Positions 22,554 to 34,170 of a stretch of DNA of 64,000 nucleotides are shown here, piece by piece. The position numbers were made by a program, and so were the translations under genes. This DNA is from Capra hircus (lineage: Eukaryota > Chordata > Mammalia > Artiodactyla > Bovidae). The DNA is taken from contig NC_030816.1 in assembly GCF_001704415.2 (NCBI RefSeq), positions 80,850,713-80,914,712 of the forward strand. Reading direction: 5' to 3'. The notes beneath the pieces are model-generated. The model worked only from the letters and a program-made list of their open reading frames with translations. It was not told where the DNA came from and ran no database searches. Positions within the stretch are counted from its first letter, which is position 1; the number at the start of each line of letters is the position of its first letter.

Positions 22554-23106
22554 TGACTGCAGCCATGAATTTATAAGACACTGCTTCTTGCAAGAAAAGC
22601 TATGACAAACCTAGACAGCATATTAAAAAGCAGGCACATCACTTTGCAAATGATAGTCTGTGTAGTCAAAGCTATAGTTTTTGTGGTAGTCATGTACGGA
22701 TGTGAGAGTTGGACCATAAAGAAGGCTGAGGGCTGAAGAACTGATGTTTCGAACTATGGTGTTGGAGAAGACTCTTTAGAGTCCCTTGGATTGCAAGGAA
22801 ATCACACCAGTCATTCCTAAAGAAAATCGACCCTGAATATTCATTCATTGGAAGGACTGATGTTGAAACTGAAGCTCCAGTACTTTTGGCAACCTGACGC
22901 AATGAGCTGACTCACTAGAAAAGACCCTGATGCTGGGAAAGATTCAGAGCAGGAGGAAAAGGGGATGCCAGAGGATGAGATGGTTGGATGGCATCACCGA
23001 CTCAATGGGCATGGTTTGAGCAAGCTCTGGGAGATGGTTAAGGACAGAAAAGCCTGGAGTGTTACCATTCATTGGTTCACAAAGAATGGGACACAACCAA
23101 GCAAAT
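22554..23106 (+). mobile_element. BovB, right part
   Basis: Continues the element of 21052-22322 from the GDCSHEIK block (GACTGCAGCCATGAATTTAT) through the WTIKKAEG region to the degraded tail near 23100. Many stops. Confidence 0.92.
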
Positions 23107-23324
23107 GAATGCTGATGACCAGTCCTCCCACCTCTCTCCTGGTGTGAGTTTGCTGCTTTCTATGCTGAGATTAGGCATATTGTGATGCTAAGGTAAATGT
23201 GTATAGTAAAATGACACACTGTGACTCTCATTTGACACTTCTTTTGCTGAAAGCACTTTGCTAGCCTCCATTAAAATTTTAAATGTGCCAACCTTTTGAC
23301 AGATATTCCCCTTGTGGAGACTTA

Positions 23325-23546
23325 TGTTGTTGTTTAGTGGCTAAGTCGTGTCCATCTCTCTTGTGACCCCACAGACTGTAGTCTGCCAGGCTCCTTTGTC
23401 CATGGGGTTTCCCAGGCAGAAATACTGGAGTGGCTTGTCATATCCACCTGCAGGGAATCTTCTTGACCCAGGGATTAAATCAGCATCTTCTGAGTTTTCT
23501 GCATTGGCAGGTGGATTCTTTACCACTGAGGCTCCAGGGAAACCGA
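23325..23546 (-). mobile_element. Bov-tA SINE
   Basis: Minus orientation: GTTGTTGTTTAGTGGCTAAG tail, GGGTTTCCCAGGCAGAAATA body, CATTGGCAGGTGGATTCTTT and ACTGAGGCTCCAGGGAAACC head. Nearly full length. Confidence 0.92.
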
Positions 23547-23584
23547 TGGAGATTTATGCTGCAGAACTATTTCACCTGAAGTTG

Positions 23585-23800
23585 TATGCACAAGGATGTT
23601 TATTATAATGCTGTAATAAGTAGAGAAAGACTAGGGAAATGTCCGTCAGTAGGGGACTGGTTAAATAAATCACAGAATTAATACAGTACTGTGTAACAAA
23701 AGAAAAAGCATAGATATTTAGGTGCAGATATAGAAGAAGATATATTACATCTATTGTTACAGGACCACAGTGTAGACTGTACAGAACAAGTCCGCTCAAT
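23585..23800 (+). mobile_element. Ancient LINE-1 (L1M group) ORF2 end
   Basis: ATGTTTATTATAATGCTGT and GGGAAATGTCCGTCAGTAGG followed by GGACTGGTTAAATAAAT give the usual sense-strand L1 ORF2 end in old copies. Non-coding. Confidence 0.65.
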
Positions 23801-24260
23801 TGTTTTGAAAGTTAAAGTGTTTTAAATTCACTTCATACTTGGTTGTGCCTTGAACAGTTTGGAACAATAAATAACAGCCTGTTAACAGGAATTTTTTCGA
23901 GGGACTCCTGGAAAGTAGGAGGACAACTTTCTTTTCTTTGTATCTTTGTATCTTTTGAGGTCATACATGCCATGGGAATATTTTTCTGTTTTGAGTTTTT
24001 TTAAGTGTCCTTGACATTTTATTCCACATTCTCTTCATAGTCTTGTATTGCCATTGGTACTTAATTCATTTCATCATAGAAGGAAACAGAAGTACTCCTG
24101 CTCTTGGCCGTTATACCAGAGCTAGGTGACAGTTTTGGTCTCATCCCTCCTCACAATAACGCAGTATAACTGCTGTTTCCTTCCTGGTCACGCTTCACAC
24201 TGTGAGATGGTAGGCACCCAGCAAGGGGAGTAGTCCCTACAAGATGTTTAGTAAATGTTT
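23801..24260. other. Unassigned intron
   Basis: The end of this stretch (GATGGTAGGCACCCAGCAAG, then TTTAGTAAATGTTTTG) weakly resembles an L2/MIR 3' end; otherwise nothing is seen. Confidence 0.4.
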
Positions 24261-25277
24261 TGTTGTCGTCGTTCAGTCGCTCAGTCATTTTCTGACTTTT
24301 TGCCACACCAGGAAGCATGTGCTTCCCTGTCCTTCACCATCTTCCAGAGCCTGCTCAAGCTAATGTCCATTGAGTCGGTGATGCCATCCAACCATCTCAT
24401 CCTCTGCCATCCCCTTCTCCTCCCGCCTTCAGTCTTTCCCAGCATCAGGGTCTTTTCCAGTGAGTCAGCTCTTCCTATCAGGTGGCCAAAGTATTGGAGC
24501 TTCAGCTTCAGCATCAGTCCTTTCAGTGAATATTCAGGATTGATTTCCTTTAGGATTGATTGGTTTGCACTCCTTGCAGTCCAAGGGACCATCCAAGAGT
24601 CTTCTCCAACACCACAGTTCAAAAGCATTAGTTCTTTGTTGCTCAGCTTTTTTTACTGTCCAACTCTCACATTAATACATGACTACTGGAAAAATCATGG
24701 CTTTGACTAGATGGACCTTTGTCAGCAGAGTAATGTCTCTGCTTTTTAATATGCTGTCTAGGTTGGTCATAGCTTTTCTTCCAAGGAGCATGCATCTCTT
24801 ACTTTCATGGTTGCAGTCACCATCTGCAGTCATTTTAGAGCATTGTTTCTCCATCTGTTTGCTGTAAAGTGATGGGACCGGATGCCATGATCTTAGTTTT
24901 CTGAATGTTGAGTTTTAACCCAACTTTTTCACTCTCTTCTTTCACTTCCATCAAGAGGCTCCCTAGTTCCTCTTTGCTTTCTGCTGTAAGAGTGGTGTCA
25001 TCTGCATATCTGAGGTTATCGGTATTTCTCCTGGCAGTCTTGATTCCAGCTTGTTATTCATCCAGCGCTGCATTTTGCATGATGTACTCTGATATAAGTT
25101 AAATAAGCACGGTGACAATACACAGCCTTTGACACACCCCTTACCCAATATGGAACCTGTCTGTTGTTCCATGTCCACTTCTAACTGTTGCTCCTTGACC
25201 TACATATAGGTTTCACAGGAGGCAGACCAAGTGCTTTGGTATCCCCATCTCTTTTAAGAATTTTCCACCATTTGTTG
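24261..25277 (-). mobile_element. BovB 3' third
   Basis: Minus strand, tail at left (GTTCAGTCGCTCAGTC near 24271). Translation of 24281-24628 gives LLNCGVGEDSW and the SLKGLMLKLKLQYFGHL block; that of 24672-24854 gives NLDSILKSRDITLLTKVHLV. The palm motif still spells YADD (near 25003-25015) but in a different frame from the rest. 5' truncated at about 25277 within palm block A. Confidence 0.94.
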
Positions 25278-25302
25278 AGACACAAGATAATTAATGTTTA
25301 GA

Positions 25303-25424
25303 CATGGGAGCCCACTCCAGTATTCTTGTCTGGAGAATCCCATGGATGGAGGAGCCTGGTGGGCTACATGCAGTCCACGGGGTCGCAAAGAGTCAGAGAC
25401 GACTGAGCACTTTCACTTTCATGT
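25303..25424 (+). mobile_element. Bov-tA SINE, 3' half
   Basis: ATGGGAGCCCACTCCAGTAT to TCAGAGACGACTGAGCAC, the sense body and tail of Bov-tA without the tRNA-like head. Confidence 0.9.
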
Positions 25425-28332
25425 GGTAAAAGTAACACCTAACATGAAAACTTTAGAAACACATGTGTACATGCCCTGTTCCAAGCTCCTTTCACACTTT
25501 TGTTGGTTTGTGAGTCTCCGTTTTACCTTTGATCTGTAACATGAAGAAGGTTAAAGCCAGAATCTGTCAGTAGTGAAAAGCTTGTGGGTGAGATGAAGAA
25601 AAATAATACTGATAAAGGACTCTGGAAGGGCAGCCCACACCTCCTTGTGTGGTTCCTCTGTGCACTAGTATTACCATAATGCGGTATTCTCTTAGTTGTG
25701 CGTTGTCACAGTCACAGTCTATGTGTGAACTTATGTGTAAGCTTGTGTGCAGTGGTTTAAATGTGTGAATAACCGAGATTGCAGTGATATGTTAAGCATG
25801 AAGGCTGTTCTTTGTTGTTATTAGTTTATAAAATATAGTGCTGGATGTATTTCTTATTTTCTGATACTGACATTGCTTTGTTGTTTGTTAAATTACTTAT
25901 TCCTACTTACTCTTCCTGAGATGAAAATAAGTACCTACCAGAAAATAAATATAGCTCTGAAGAGGAAAAAGCTCAGGTTTGTTAAGAGATGTAACTTTTG
26001 TGTTTTTATTAAAGCTGCCAAATGTAGACTTTATAGTCCCAGTGTAAGTTTTATATAGATGATTGTTTTAGGGTAAAACTTGGTACCTTTTCTGGATGTT
26101 CTCTCAATTAAATTAATCCTTATGTTCAAACATATATTGAAGCAGAACATGTTCCATTTCAGTGATTCTCACTAAATTTTGTTTTTGTTGTATTTCCATC
26201 TGTATTTAATAATTGAGAGCCTCTTGTGGTTAGGAATAGTGTTTGAGATTTTGTGAAATCTAATTATTTTAAACTTTTAAGCCTTAAAAAGTGAAATGTA
26301 AAGTCATAGTGAAATTTTCTGATGGCTTTCATAGTCTATTCAGCGTTGCTTATTTTAAAGGGGATAGTACCCAATTCAAAATGAGTGTTTACTGTAGTTG
26401 CAGTAATCTTTTCCAAGTTGTTTAGAAATCAGTTCATTTAGCTACAAAGAGAAAACAAAAAGAAATTTAAAAGACTTATTAGAGTCGGGCATGTGAGCCT
26501 GCCCATTCCTCATTATTAACAGTTTACTAAAATGAGTGTCTAACCACCACCCATAAATCGTGTGCACGTGTGTGTATTTGAGGCACAGGTGGGGATCCCC
26601 ATTTGTTTGCCCATTGTGAGGCTGTCTTGTGCCGCCTTGGGGTTTTTGTAAAGGGTGAAGGTCCCTGAATGGAGGCCTTGTGCCCTGCCTGGTTTTGAAA
26701 TCTTTGCTCTTAATCTAAAGGAAACTGCAGGACATGCAGTTGGAAGTCTATGTAACAAATCACAAGTCTGGGGTCCAGAAGCAAGTGGAGTGTGTGTGTG
26801 TATGAGTGGTAATCATCTTTCAGCCTTGGCTTTTGTCCCCCACAGCCCAGTTGTTACCCTCTACCAGCAGCCTGATTGAAGAGCTACTGTTTTAAATATC
26901 CTCCGATTGCGTGTGCTCGAGATCTCACCTAAATGTTATCAGATAAAAGCCTGGACAACTGGGTGTAATTCTCTTCCAAAAGTGTAGGGCATTCTGCACT
27001 ACTATTAGAGGTTGGATGTGTTGACCTGTTGTGTGTATAGGGAAAAGGAGTTACTTGGGAAATGCTATATTGTTGGCATGCTCTTTACCTCAGAGCCTCT
27101 TTAAAGGCAGGCTGCGCCAAAACTTTGCTAGCTAAGTCTAGTTTGTACAGCTTGTGTATTTTTAGTACCAGCTGTTGGTCCAGAGTTTCTTGGCTTCAGA
27201 AGCTGTGTAAGTTCAAGTGTATACTGTATGAGAAAGGGGTGGGGCAACAGAAGCTTTTTATAGGGTTTCAACTCATTACCATTAATTTCTAAAGTAGTAT
27301 TTTGAGAATTTAACAGGGGAAGTAAAACTTGTATATAATGTTTCTTTAATTCTAACACGTATTTAAACTGACAGGGAAAAAAAGAATTTTATTTTCAAGT
27401 GATACTTTCCGTTCTTTTTTTTTCTTCCCTATCAGAAACTGGTTCTTCAGCTTTCAGTGCCAATTAAGAAATGCTATAATAAGCATTTTACATTCTGTCC
27501 TGCTATTTGACTTTAGGTGTAAATGGGCCTAGAATGTTTAGTAACTAAGTGTACATAGTTAAACAACTAGAGAGCTGACATCCGGTAAGTTTGGTGTGAT
27601 ATTTGGTTTGTATAATACTATTTCAGCATACTATTAAACCATGCAGGATTCCTCCTAGAAAAGTATTCAAGAGGATGCCAGAAAGGCCATGTTAATAATA
27701 AGTTTCTCTATTTCAGTAGATTTTGGGTGTGTTTCCTTCCTCACTACTGTTTTATGCTTTATTATAGTTCTTTGATAACTATGCTATGTGAACATATGGA
27801 ATTCTATATATGAGTATTAACTGGCTTTGTAGAAACCTCAGGATACTGTCAGCTTAATAACTGTTGTTTTATGGGTTATTGAGAGGACATCTTAAAAGTC
27901 AGTTGATAATAAAGTTTTCATTAATTACTTTAACAGTTTCAAGGTAATATTAAAGGCAATTCAACCAAAATAAAAATTAAACAATAATATATACTTTTGG
28001 TTTGCTCTGTTTTAACAGTTTAGTTATTGCTAGCTTTCTTTCCCTTCTTTTACTGACTATCACCTTCCTGCAAAACTCAAATACAGTCTTTAGTTTGTAT
28101 GGTCACATAATATATTTAATTGTTAATTATACATGTTTTTGCTCTTGATGATACGCTGCCTTCTTATATTTTATTTTTGCTTCTGAGAAAGTGTTATAGA
28201 AGTGATAATTATATTTATATGTCTGCTTAAAGTAACATAAGTTGATACTTTGTGATAAGCCTTTGCTTCATCTTAATTACCAAAGAAGCTTATAATTCAT
28301 TGAGATATTTCTTTATATTTGTGTTTGTTTAG
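25425..28332. other. Repeat-poor intron upstream of the exon
   Basis: Almost 3 kb with no BovB or SINE copy. It holds a short TG run near 26799. No additional exon is recognised. Immediately before the exon a pyrimidine-rich tract (28305-28330) leads to the acceptor AG. Confidence 0.55.
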
Positions 28333-28443
28333 GATATGTCTCAGGAAGGCTATGGAACTAGGTCTCAACCTCCTCTGGCTTCTGGAAAACCTAACCATGA
28401 AGACTTGAACTTAATACAACAAGAAAGACCATCAAGTTTACCA
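28333..28443 (+). CDS. ARID1B: ARID1B internal coding exon (37 codons)
   Basis: ARID1B is a DNA-binding subunit of the nuclear BAF (SWI/SNF) chromatin remodeller. This exon belongs to the long, low-complexity N-terminal half, well before the ARID domain. Seen: 111 bp, open in frame 1, translation DMSQEGYGTRSQPPLASGKP then NHEDLNLIQQERPSSLP. It is bounded by a pyrimidine-rich acceptor (TTTGTGTTTGTTTAG, ending 28332) and a donor GTAAGA (28444). Known: ARID1B has QPQQ before this point and DLSGSIDDL after it, matching phase-0 boundaries, and ARID1A differs here (ELSQDSFGSQ), so the paralogue is excluded. As I recall, human ARID1B has Pro where this sequence has Ser (LASGKP). A 111-bp exon can be skipped without changing frame. 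No other ARID1B exon is in the window. Confidence 0.95.
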
Positions 28444-31400
28444 GTAAGACAGTTAATTGATTTGGAAATGCAATGAGTTATGGATTTCTAAAACGAGCAT
28501 TTTCTTTTGTTTATTGTACTTTATATTAAGACTTGGGGGACAAGTTTCTAGATTTCACATGTATTTGTGATTTATTAATTTTTGAGCATTCCCTTCTTAA
28601 AGGAGCTGTGTAGTTCTGAAAAAGTCTTTCATTAGTAGGTCTCTCCACGTCTAACGTTGTAGGAATCTCTGAATCCAGGTGGAAGCCTTTATTTGGCTGA
28701 TAGGTTTTGTGGCAGAAAGATGTTACTGTTGTACAGTTGTGCTTTGCATAGCATGTTGCTTTCTGGTAGTGATTCAGAACAGAGGTATCTATATAAGAGT
28801 TAAATGGAAAGGAAATTCCCATTTGGCAAATAATCTAAATGATGAGATAAAGTGTCCAGTGGTAGTTTGAATTTCTTTAGAGACTTTATGTCATGAGAAA
28901 TGACTTAATCTTTTTTTACCCAAAAGAAAGTATTTTAATTTAAAATTGGAAAATACAGCTTCTAAGTGTTTACATTAGCAAATCACTGTATTGGGTCTGT
29001 TGACTATGGTAGTAGCTGAGTTACAGGTTACATGTTAATTTCCTTTAATAGTTCATCTGTGCTTAATTTTCCTTTTTCCTCCCATAGGCAACCTCATTTA
29101 AATTAAAATGAATTCCTTATAAATTAAAAGAATATATGTATGCAAACAAATTTTTATATTTATTTTCTTGTTAAAATATTTTGATTCAAAGAATTATTGT
29201 TATTGCTTAATCTCTATTACGAGAGAGTGTTTAAGGTAGGAGTTCAAACTAACCATGATTGTAATTTGAATTTCAAATATGTTTACATTAAATAAGATTT
29301 ATCATATTGTTGCTAAACATTTGAGAACCAGCATTTGTGAAGAATGTTATATGTGACATACCCATTTCTAAGTTACATGTAGCCTTAGAGTGAAGGTAAG
29401 TAGAGGCTACATGATATGTAGTATCTTTGCATCTGATGCACATGTACTTGAAACTCTAATTTTTACAGATTTTATTTCTATGGTGGGAGATGCGTAAAAT
29501 TTACTGTGATCATTTTTTTAGTTACATTGAAATACTTGTTGTCTAGTTATTTGGTTTTTAAAAGAATGAAAAAGGTAATGGACTCTGTTTTATGCTGTAA
29601 ACTTTTTTCTTCAGCAGATAATCCGCAGTTTGGTGAAGTGTGTGTGTGTCTGTGTGCGTGCATGCAAATGCACGTGAATGCTGACGATAAATGCAACATT
29701 TGCTGAATATTTGGAAATTGGCTTGTGGTTTTAGGAAATTTTAATTGACTCATGGAAAGGTGGACAGTGAATTCTACTTTTTTCCACTCAGATTTTTAGT
29801 GTTTTAGGTAAGCCCATCCTTATAGGTTTGTTATTGGCTGGAGATGTGTACTGTTTTACTGGTTGGAAAGTTTGTTATAAATTGATGCTGCTTTTCTGCA
29901 TAGGTCTAAGAGTAGTTTGCAGTGTACTGCTTTCTTAATATCCATTTGAACTTTTGGATCACTTACTAGGCTGTGCTTCTTTTCATTGCTCTACTTTGGA
30001 ATGAATGGTTGATGTTCAGCTAACTCTATAGCATAATTAGGGGAGTGCTGGGGTGGCAAGAAGTGTGGTAGTCCCAGAAAACTGAAGAGTTCTGCTTTGG
30101 GATGCTGCTTTTTAAGTCAGTTATTAGAGAAGAGACTTGAGGTATTTTACGAAGTGAACCAGTATATTCTTCAACAAGTTAAGTCTTTTGGATTATTCTA
30201 TTTGTATATGTATAATGGCTTACCTTCTTCCTTAATGCTTATCTTGCCTCCTCCCATAGAGGATTTAAGGTTGCTTGTAATACAAATCTTATGAAGCTAT
30301 TGAAAAAAGAAATGCCATGATTGGTATTTTCTTTTTGTTTTTTGTAACTAACAGATAAATAGGATGCTGATTGACTCAATAACATTTTAGTAATCTTTTT
30401 TTAGAGATGAAAGTTTCCAGGTTTTATGGTGAGTACATAAAAGCATCAGTTAATGAATAAAGGAAAAATCGTAGAGCAGTTGGTTGTACCTACCTAAACC
30501 CCCTGCCCTCAGTCTGTTAAGATAAAAATTGGCTTCATTTAAATGAATTTTAGTGCTCTACTTTTCTTTCAACAGGCTTTGTTTGTGTAGAAAAGTTTTC
30601 TATGTAGGGTTTACAAATATATTTTTATTTTTATGTAAATCCTGCATCAATATGTTATATAAAACTAAGGTAATTACAGTTTGAGGGAGAGATTTGTTGT
30701 TATTCTGTATGGCTCTAATATCATGTATTTTTACTCTTACTAAATATTTTAGTTCCCTAACTTGGGTAAATGGATTGAATAAGTACCATGAAACTATATA
30801 TATTTGTTATCTTATCTGAATTGATTAGATCTTTTGTGGATTTAGGCTGTGTCTTTTCAAGTGTCAGTGATAAAATTTTTTCTTTTTACTGAAGAGTAAA
30901 GGCAATCCATCATATTTTTAGTCTCTAGTTTTGTAATGTTGAGTCAAATTCAGGATCTTACCTGTTCATTTAAGAATACGTGGTAAAAATTATTCTAATG
31001 TATAATCAAATCTACAACCATTGTATAAGTGACTATAAGAAGAAAGCTTCTGAAGTAATTGTTTCTTAATTTTTTGCTTAAATTGAGTTAGATTGATAGA
31101 GTTTGTAGTGTTTTCCAATAGCTCTGCATGTTTGGTATTTTCTTTAGTGTATTTTTGTTATACAGTTAACTCTCCATTATGCTTGATCTAGAATTTGATT
31201 CTCTCAGCAAGCTGTCCTCTCACCATTGTTTAAATTGATATTTGTCTATATTTGCATGTCATTAAATTCTTGGTGATCTTTAGTAGCTGATGCAGTTTTG
31301 TTTTCTGGCTGACAAAGCTCTTTAGATCATCCACATAAAGCTAGTGACAGATAAATTAATATTTGTTGTCTTGCTGTCTTGGGGCCATGACCAGTAATGT

Positions 31401-31802
31401 TTACTTTTCACTTAATGCACTTAGACCTAAGCTCAGAACAAATCTTCTGTAATAAGATTTCTATACTGATTTCTTTATCTGTTAATCATATAACCTTTTC
31501 CCAGTTGAAGTTCATTAGCTTACATATCCTTGATGTTACCATTATTAAGAAATCTTAGTATATAACATATAATATAAAAATTAGCTTGAAGAATTCTATT
31601 TCCTTGGGATATTACCACTTAAAATTTTAGCACATTCTATAGTTGTTTTCTACCTCTAATATTGATATGAAATGAAGCCATCATTAAACAAAATATGCAG
31701 TGGAATGCTAAAAAAAACTGTTAACAGCTTATCAACACTTTTATTGTGTAAACATTGAGTATATCTTAACTTGCACTCTTAAGATAACGCCCCAAATGCA
31801 AT
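28444..31802. other. Repeat-poor intron downstream of the exon
   Basis: 3.3 kb of AT-rich sequence without BovB, SINE or recognised gene. A short TG-rich run lies at 29638-29660. Confidence 0.55.
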
Positions 31803-31950
31803 TTTAATACATTTCTGTTGAGTCTTTTTAACTTTTTCATCACTTATGGCATTTACTAGTAATCCTCTTATTGCTTTCATAGTTGTCTTGCCAGACCCTC
31901 TTATCCCTAAGAGACGAGGGTCTATTTTTATAGTATTTGTTATGTTTTTA
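31803..31950. repeat. Old duplicated segment, copy A (left part)
   Basis: Starts TTTAATACATTTCTGTTGAG and shares blocks with 37142-37315 in the same order and orientation: GTTGAGTCTTTT, GGCATTTACTAGT, ATCCTCTT, ATAGTTGTCTTGCC, ATAGTATTT. It is interrupted after 31950 by a BovB and continues at 34116-34170. The last bases TTATGTTTTTA (31940-31950) are the left target-site copy of that BovB. Confidence 0.75.
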
Positions 31951-32375
31951 GTTCCGTTCAATCACTCAGTCATGTCTGATTCTTTGTGACCCTGTGGACT
32001 GCAGCACACCAGGCTTCCTTGTCCATCACCAACTCCCAAAGCTTGCTCAAACTCATGTCCATCAAGTTGGTGATACCATCCAACCATCAAATCCTCTGTC
32101 ATCCCTCTCTGCTCCTGCCTTCAGTCTTTCCCAGGATCAGAGTCTTTTCCAATGAATCAGTTCATTGCATCAGGTGGCCAAAGTATTGGGGCTTCAGCAT
32201 CATTCCTAAAAGAAATCATTCAGGACTGATTTCTTTTAGGATTGACTGGTTGGATTGTATTGCAGTCCAGGGGACTCTACAAGAGTCTTCTCCAACACCA
32301 CAGTTCAAAAGCGTCAATTCTTTGATGTCAGCTTCCTTTATAGTCCAACTCTCACATCTAGCGTGACTACTGGAA

Positions 32376-32907
32376 GGACTGATGTTGAAGCTGAAACTCC
32401 AATATTTTGGCCACCTGATGCGAAGAACTGATTCATTTGAGAAGACCCTGATGCTGGGAAAGATCAAAGGTGGGAGGAGAAGAGGATGAGATGATTGGAT
32501 GGCATCACTTACTCAATGGACATGCTGCTGCTGCTAAGTCGCTTCAGTTGTGGCCAACTCTGTGTGACCCCATAGATGACAACCCACCAGGCTCCCCACG
32601 TCCCTGGAATTCTCCAGGCAAGAACACTGGAGTGGGTTGCTATTTCCTTCTTCAATGAATGAAAATGATAAATGAAAGTGAAGTCACTCAGTCATGTACA
32701 ACTCTTCGCGACCTCATGGACTGTAGCCTACCAGGCTCCTCCGTCCAAGGGATTTTCCAGGCAAGGGTACTGGAGTGGGTTGCCATTTCCTTCTCCACAA
32801 TGGACATGAGTTTGAGTAAACTCCAGGAGTTGGTGATGGACAGGGAGGCCTGGTGTGCTGCAGTCCATGGGGTTACAGAGTCAGACACAGCTGAGCAACT
32901 GAACTGA
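32376..32907 (+). mobile_element. BovB tail inserted in opposite orientation into the minus BovB
   Basis: Sense sequence from GGACTGATGTTGAAGCTGAA through CTTACTCAATGGACATG (to 32524), then resuming at 32798 with GAGTTTGAGTAAACTCCAGG and ending in GCAACTGAACTGAACT. ACTGGAA lies on both sides (32369-32375 and 32908-32914). The flanking minus BovB reads across the site (CTACTGG to AAAAACC) when this piece is removed. It is itself split by the Bov-A2 at 32525-32797. Confidence 0.92.
32525..32797 (-). mobile_element. Bov-A2 SINE (two Bov-A units) with 11-bp TSD
   Basis: Two Bov-A monomers in minus orientation (about 32525-32650 and 32685-32797) joined by the usual linker (AATGAAAATGATAAATGAAA, then GTGAAGTCACTC). 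The direct repeat CAATGGACATG at 32514-32524 and 32798-32808 is an exact target-site duplication made within the plus-strand BovB. This is the youngest layer of the nest. Confidence 0.95.
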
Positions 32908-34115
32908 ACTGGAAAAACCATGGCTTTGACTAGCTGGGCCGTTGTCAGCAAAGTAATGTCTCTGCTTTTTAATATGCTGTCTAGGTTGGTCATAGCTTTC
33001 CTTCAAAGGAGCAAGCGTCTTTTAGTTTCATGGCTGCAGTTCACCATCTGCAGTCATTTTGGAGCCCCCAAAATAAAGGCTCTGACTGTTGCCACTGTTT
33101 CCCCACCTATTTGCCATAAAGTGATGGGACTGGATGCCATGATCTTAGTTTTCTGAATGTTGAGTTTTAACCCAACTTTTTCACTCTTCTCTTTCATTTT
33201 CATCAAGAGGCTATTAGTTCCTCTTCACCTTCTGCCATAAGAGTGGTATCATCTGCATATCTGAGATTATTGATATTTCTCCCGGCAATCTTGATTCCAG
33301 CTTGTGTTTCATCCAGCCCTGCATTTTGCATGATGTACTCAGCATATAAGTTAAATAAGCAAGGTGACAGTATACAGCCTTGACACACTCCTTTCCCAAT
33401 TTGGAACCAGGCCATTGTTCCATGTCCAGTTCTAACTGTTGCTTCTTGACCTGCATACAGGTTTCTCAGGAGGCAGATCAGGTGGTCTGGTCATTCCCTT
33501 CTCTTGAAGAATTTTCCACAGTTTGTTATGATTCACACAAAGGCCTCATAGTCAATGAAGCAGAAATAGATGTTTTTCTACAATTCTCTTGCATTTTCTA
33601 TGATCCAACAGATGGTTGGTAACTTTATCTCTGGTTCTTCTGCCTTTTCTAAATCCAGCTTGAACATCTGGAATTTGTCAGTTCATGTACTGGTGAAGCC
33701 TGGCTTGAAGAATTGTGAGCATTACTTTGCTAGTGTGTGAAATGAGTGCAATTGTATGGTAGTTTGAGCATTCTTTGGCATTGCCTTTCTTTGGAATTGG
33801 AATGAAAACTGATCTTTTCTAGTCTTGTGGCCACTGTGGAGTTTTCCAAATTTACTGGCATATTAAGTGCAACACTTTTACAGCATCATCTTTTAGGATT
33901 TGAAATAGCTGGAATTCCATCACTTCCAATAGCTTTGTTCATAGTGATGCTTCCTAAGGCCCACTTGACTTCGCATTCCAGGATGTCTGGCTCTAGGTGA
34001 GTGATCACACCATCGTGGTTATCTGGGTCATGAAGATATTTTTTGTATAGTTGTTCTGTGTATTCTTGCCTCCTCTTTTGAGTATCTTCTGCTCTGTTAG
34101 GTTCATACCTAATTA

Positions 34116-34170
34116 TTATGTTTTACTCAGTAAGTGTTTCTAATAGAATTTATGTAAGAATTGTTAAATA
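34116..34170. repeat. Old duplicated segment, copy A (right part)
   Basis: CTCAGTAAGTGTTTC and AATAGAATTTATGTAAGAA match CAGTAAGTATTTC and AATAGAATTTATATAAGAA of copy B (37273-37303). Removing the BovB joins it to 31803-31950 exactly as copy B reads. Confidence 0.75.

Larger units (their letters stand above)
1..28332 (+). other. ARID1B: ARID1B intron upstream of the exon (left edge outside window)
   Basis: This is the host intron ending at the acceptor AG at 28331-28332. No other exon with ARID1B-like sequence was found in it, so the intron is at least 28.3 kb. About a third is made of identifiable transposable elements, each listed separately. The assignment rests on the single downstream exon, so any minus-strand or nested gene inside it is not excluded. 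Confidence 0.8.
31951..34115 (-). mobile_element. BovB, minus strand, host of a nested insertion
   Basis: Tail at left (TTCAATCACTCAGTCATGTC near 31957); covers the C-terminus, RT and linker up to about 34109 (ATCTTCTGCTCTGTTAG). The target-site duplication is TTATGTTTTTA (31940-31950) against TTATGTTTTA (34116-34125). The body is split: 31951-32375 and about 32908-34115 are this element, and the interval between holds a plus-strand BovB tail. Minus-strand translation of 33203-33415 shows GCILSPCLFNLYAEYIMQNA and an intact YADD. 33600-34100 carries the RT fingers and linker with many stops. Confidence 0.93.

Noticed and set aside
24244..25301. ATGTTTAG on both sides of the BovB at 24261-25277 as a possible TSD
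   Set aside because: Only eight bases, not adjacent to the element ends, and AT-rich, so chance is likely.
28333..28443. Assignment of the exon to ARID1A
   Set aside because: ARID1A has a distinct sequence at the equivalent place (ELSQDSFGSQ...) and much shorter introns overall. The peptide here matches ARID1B.
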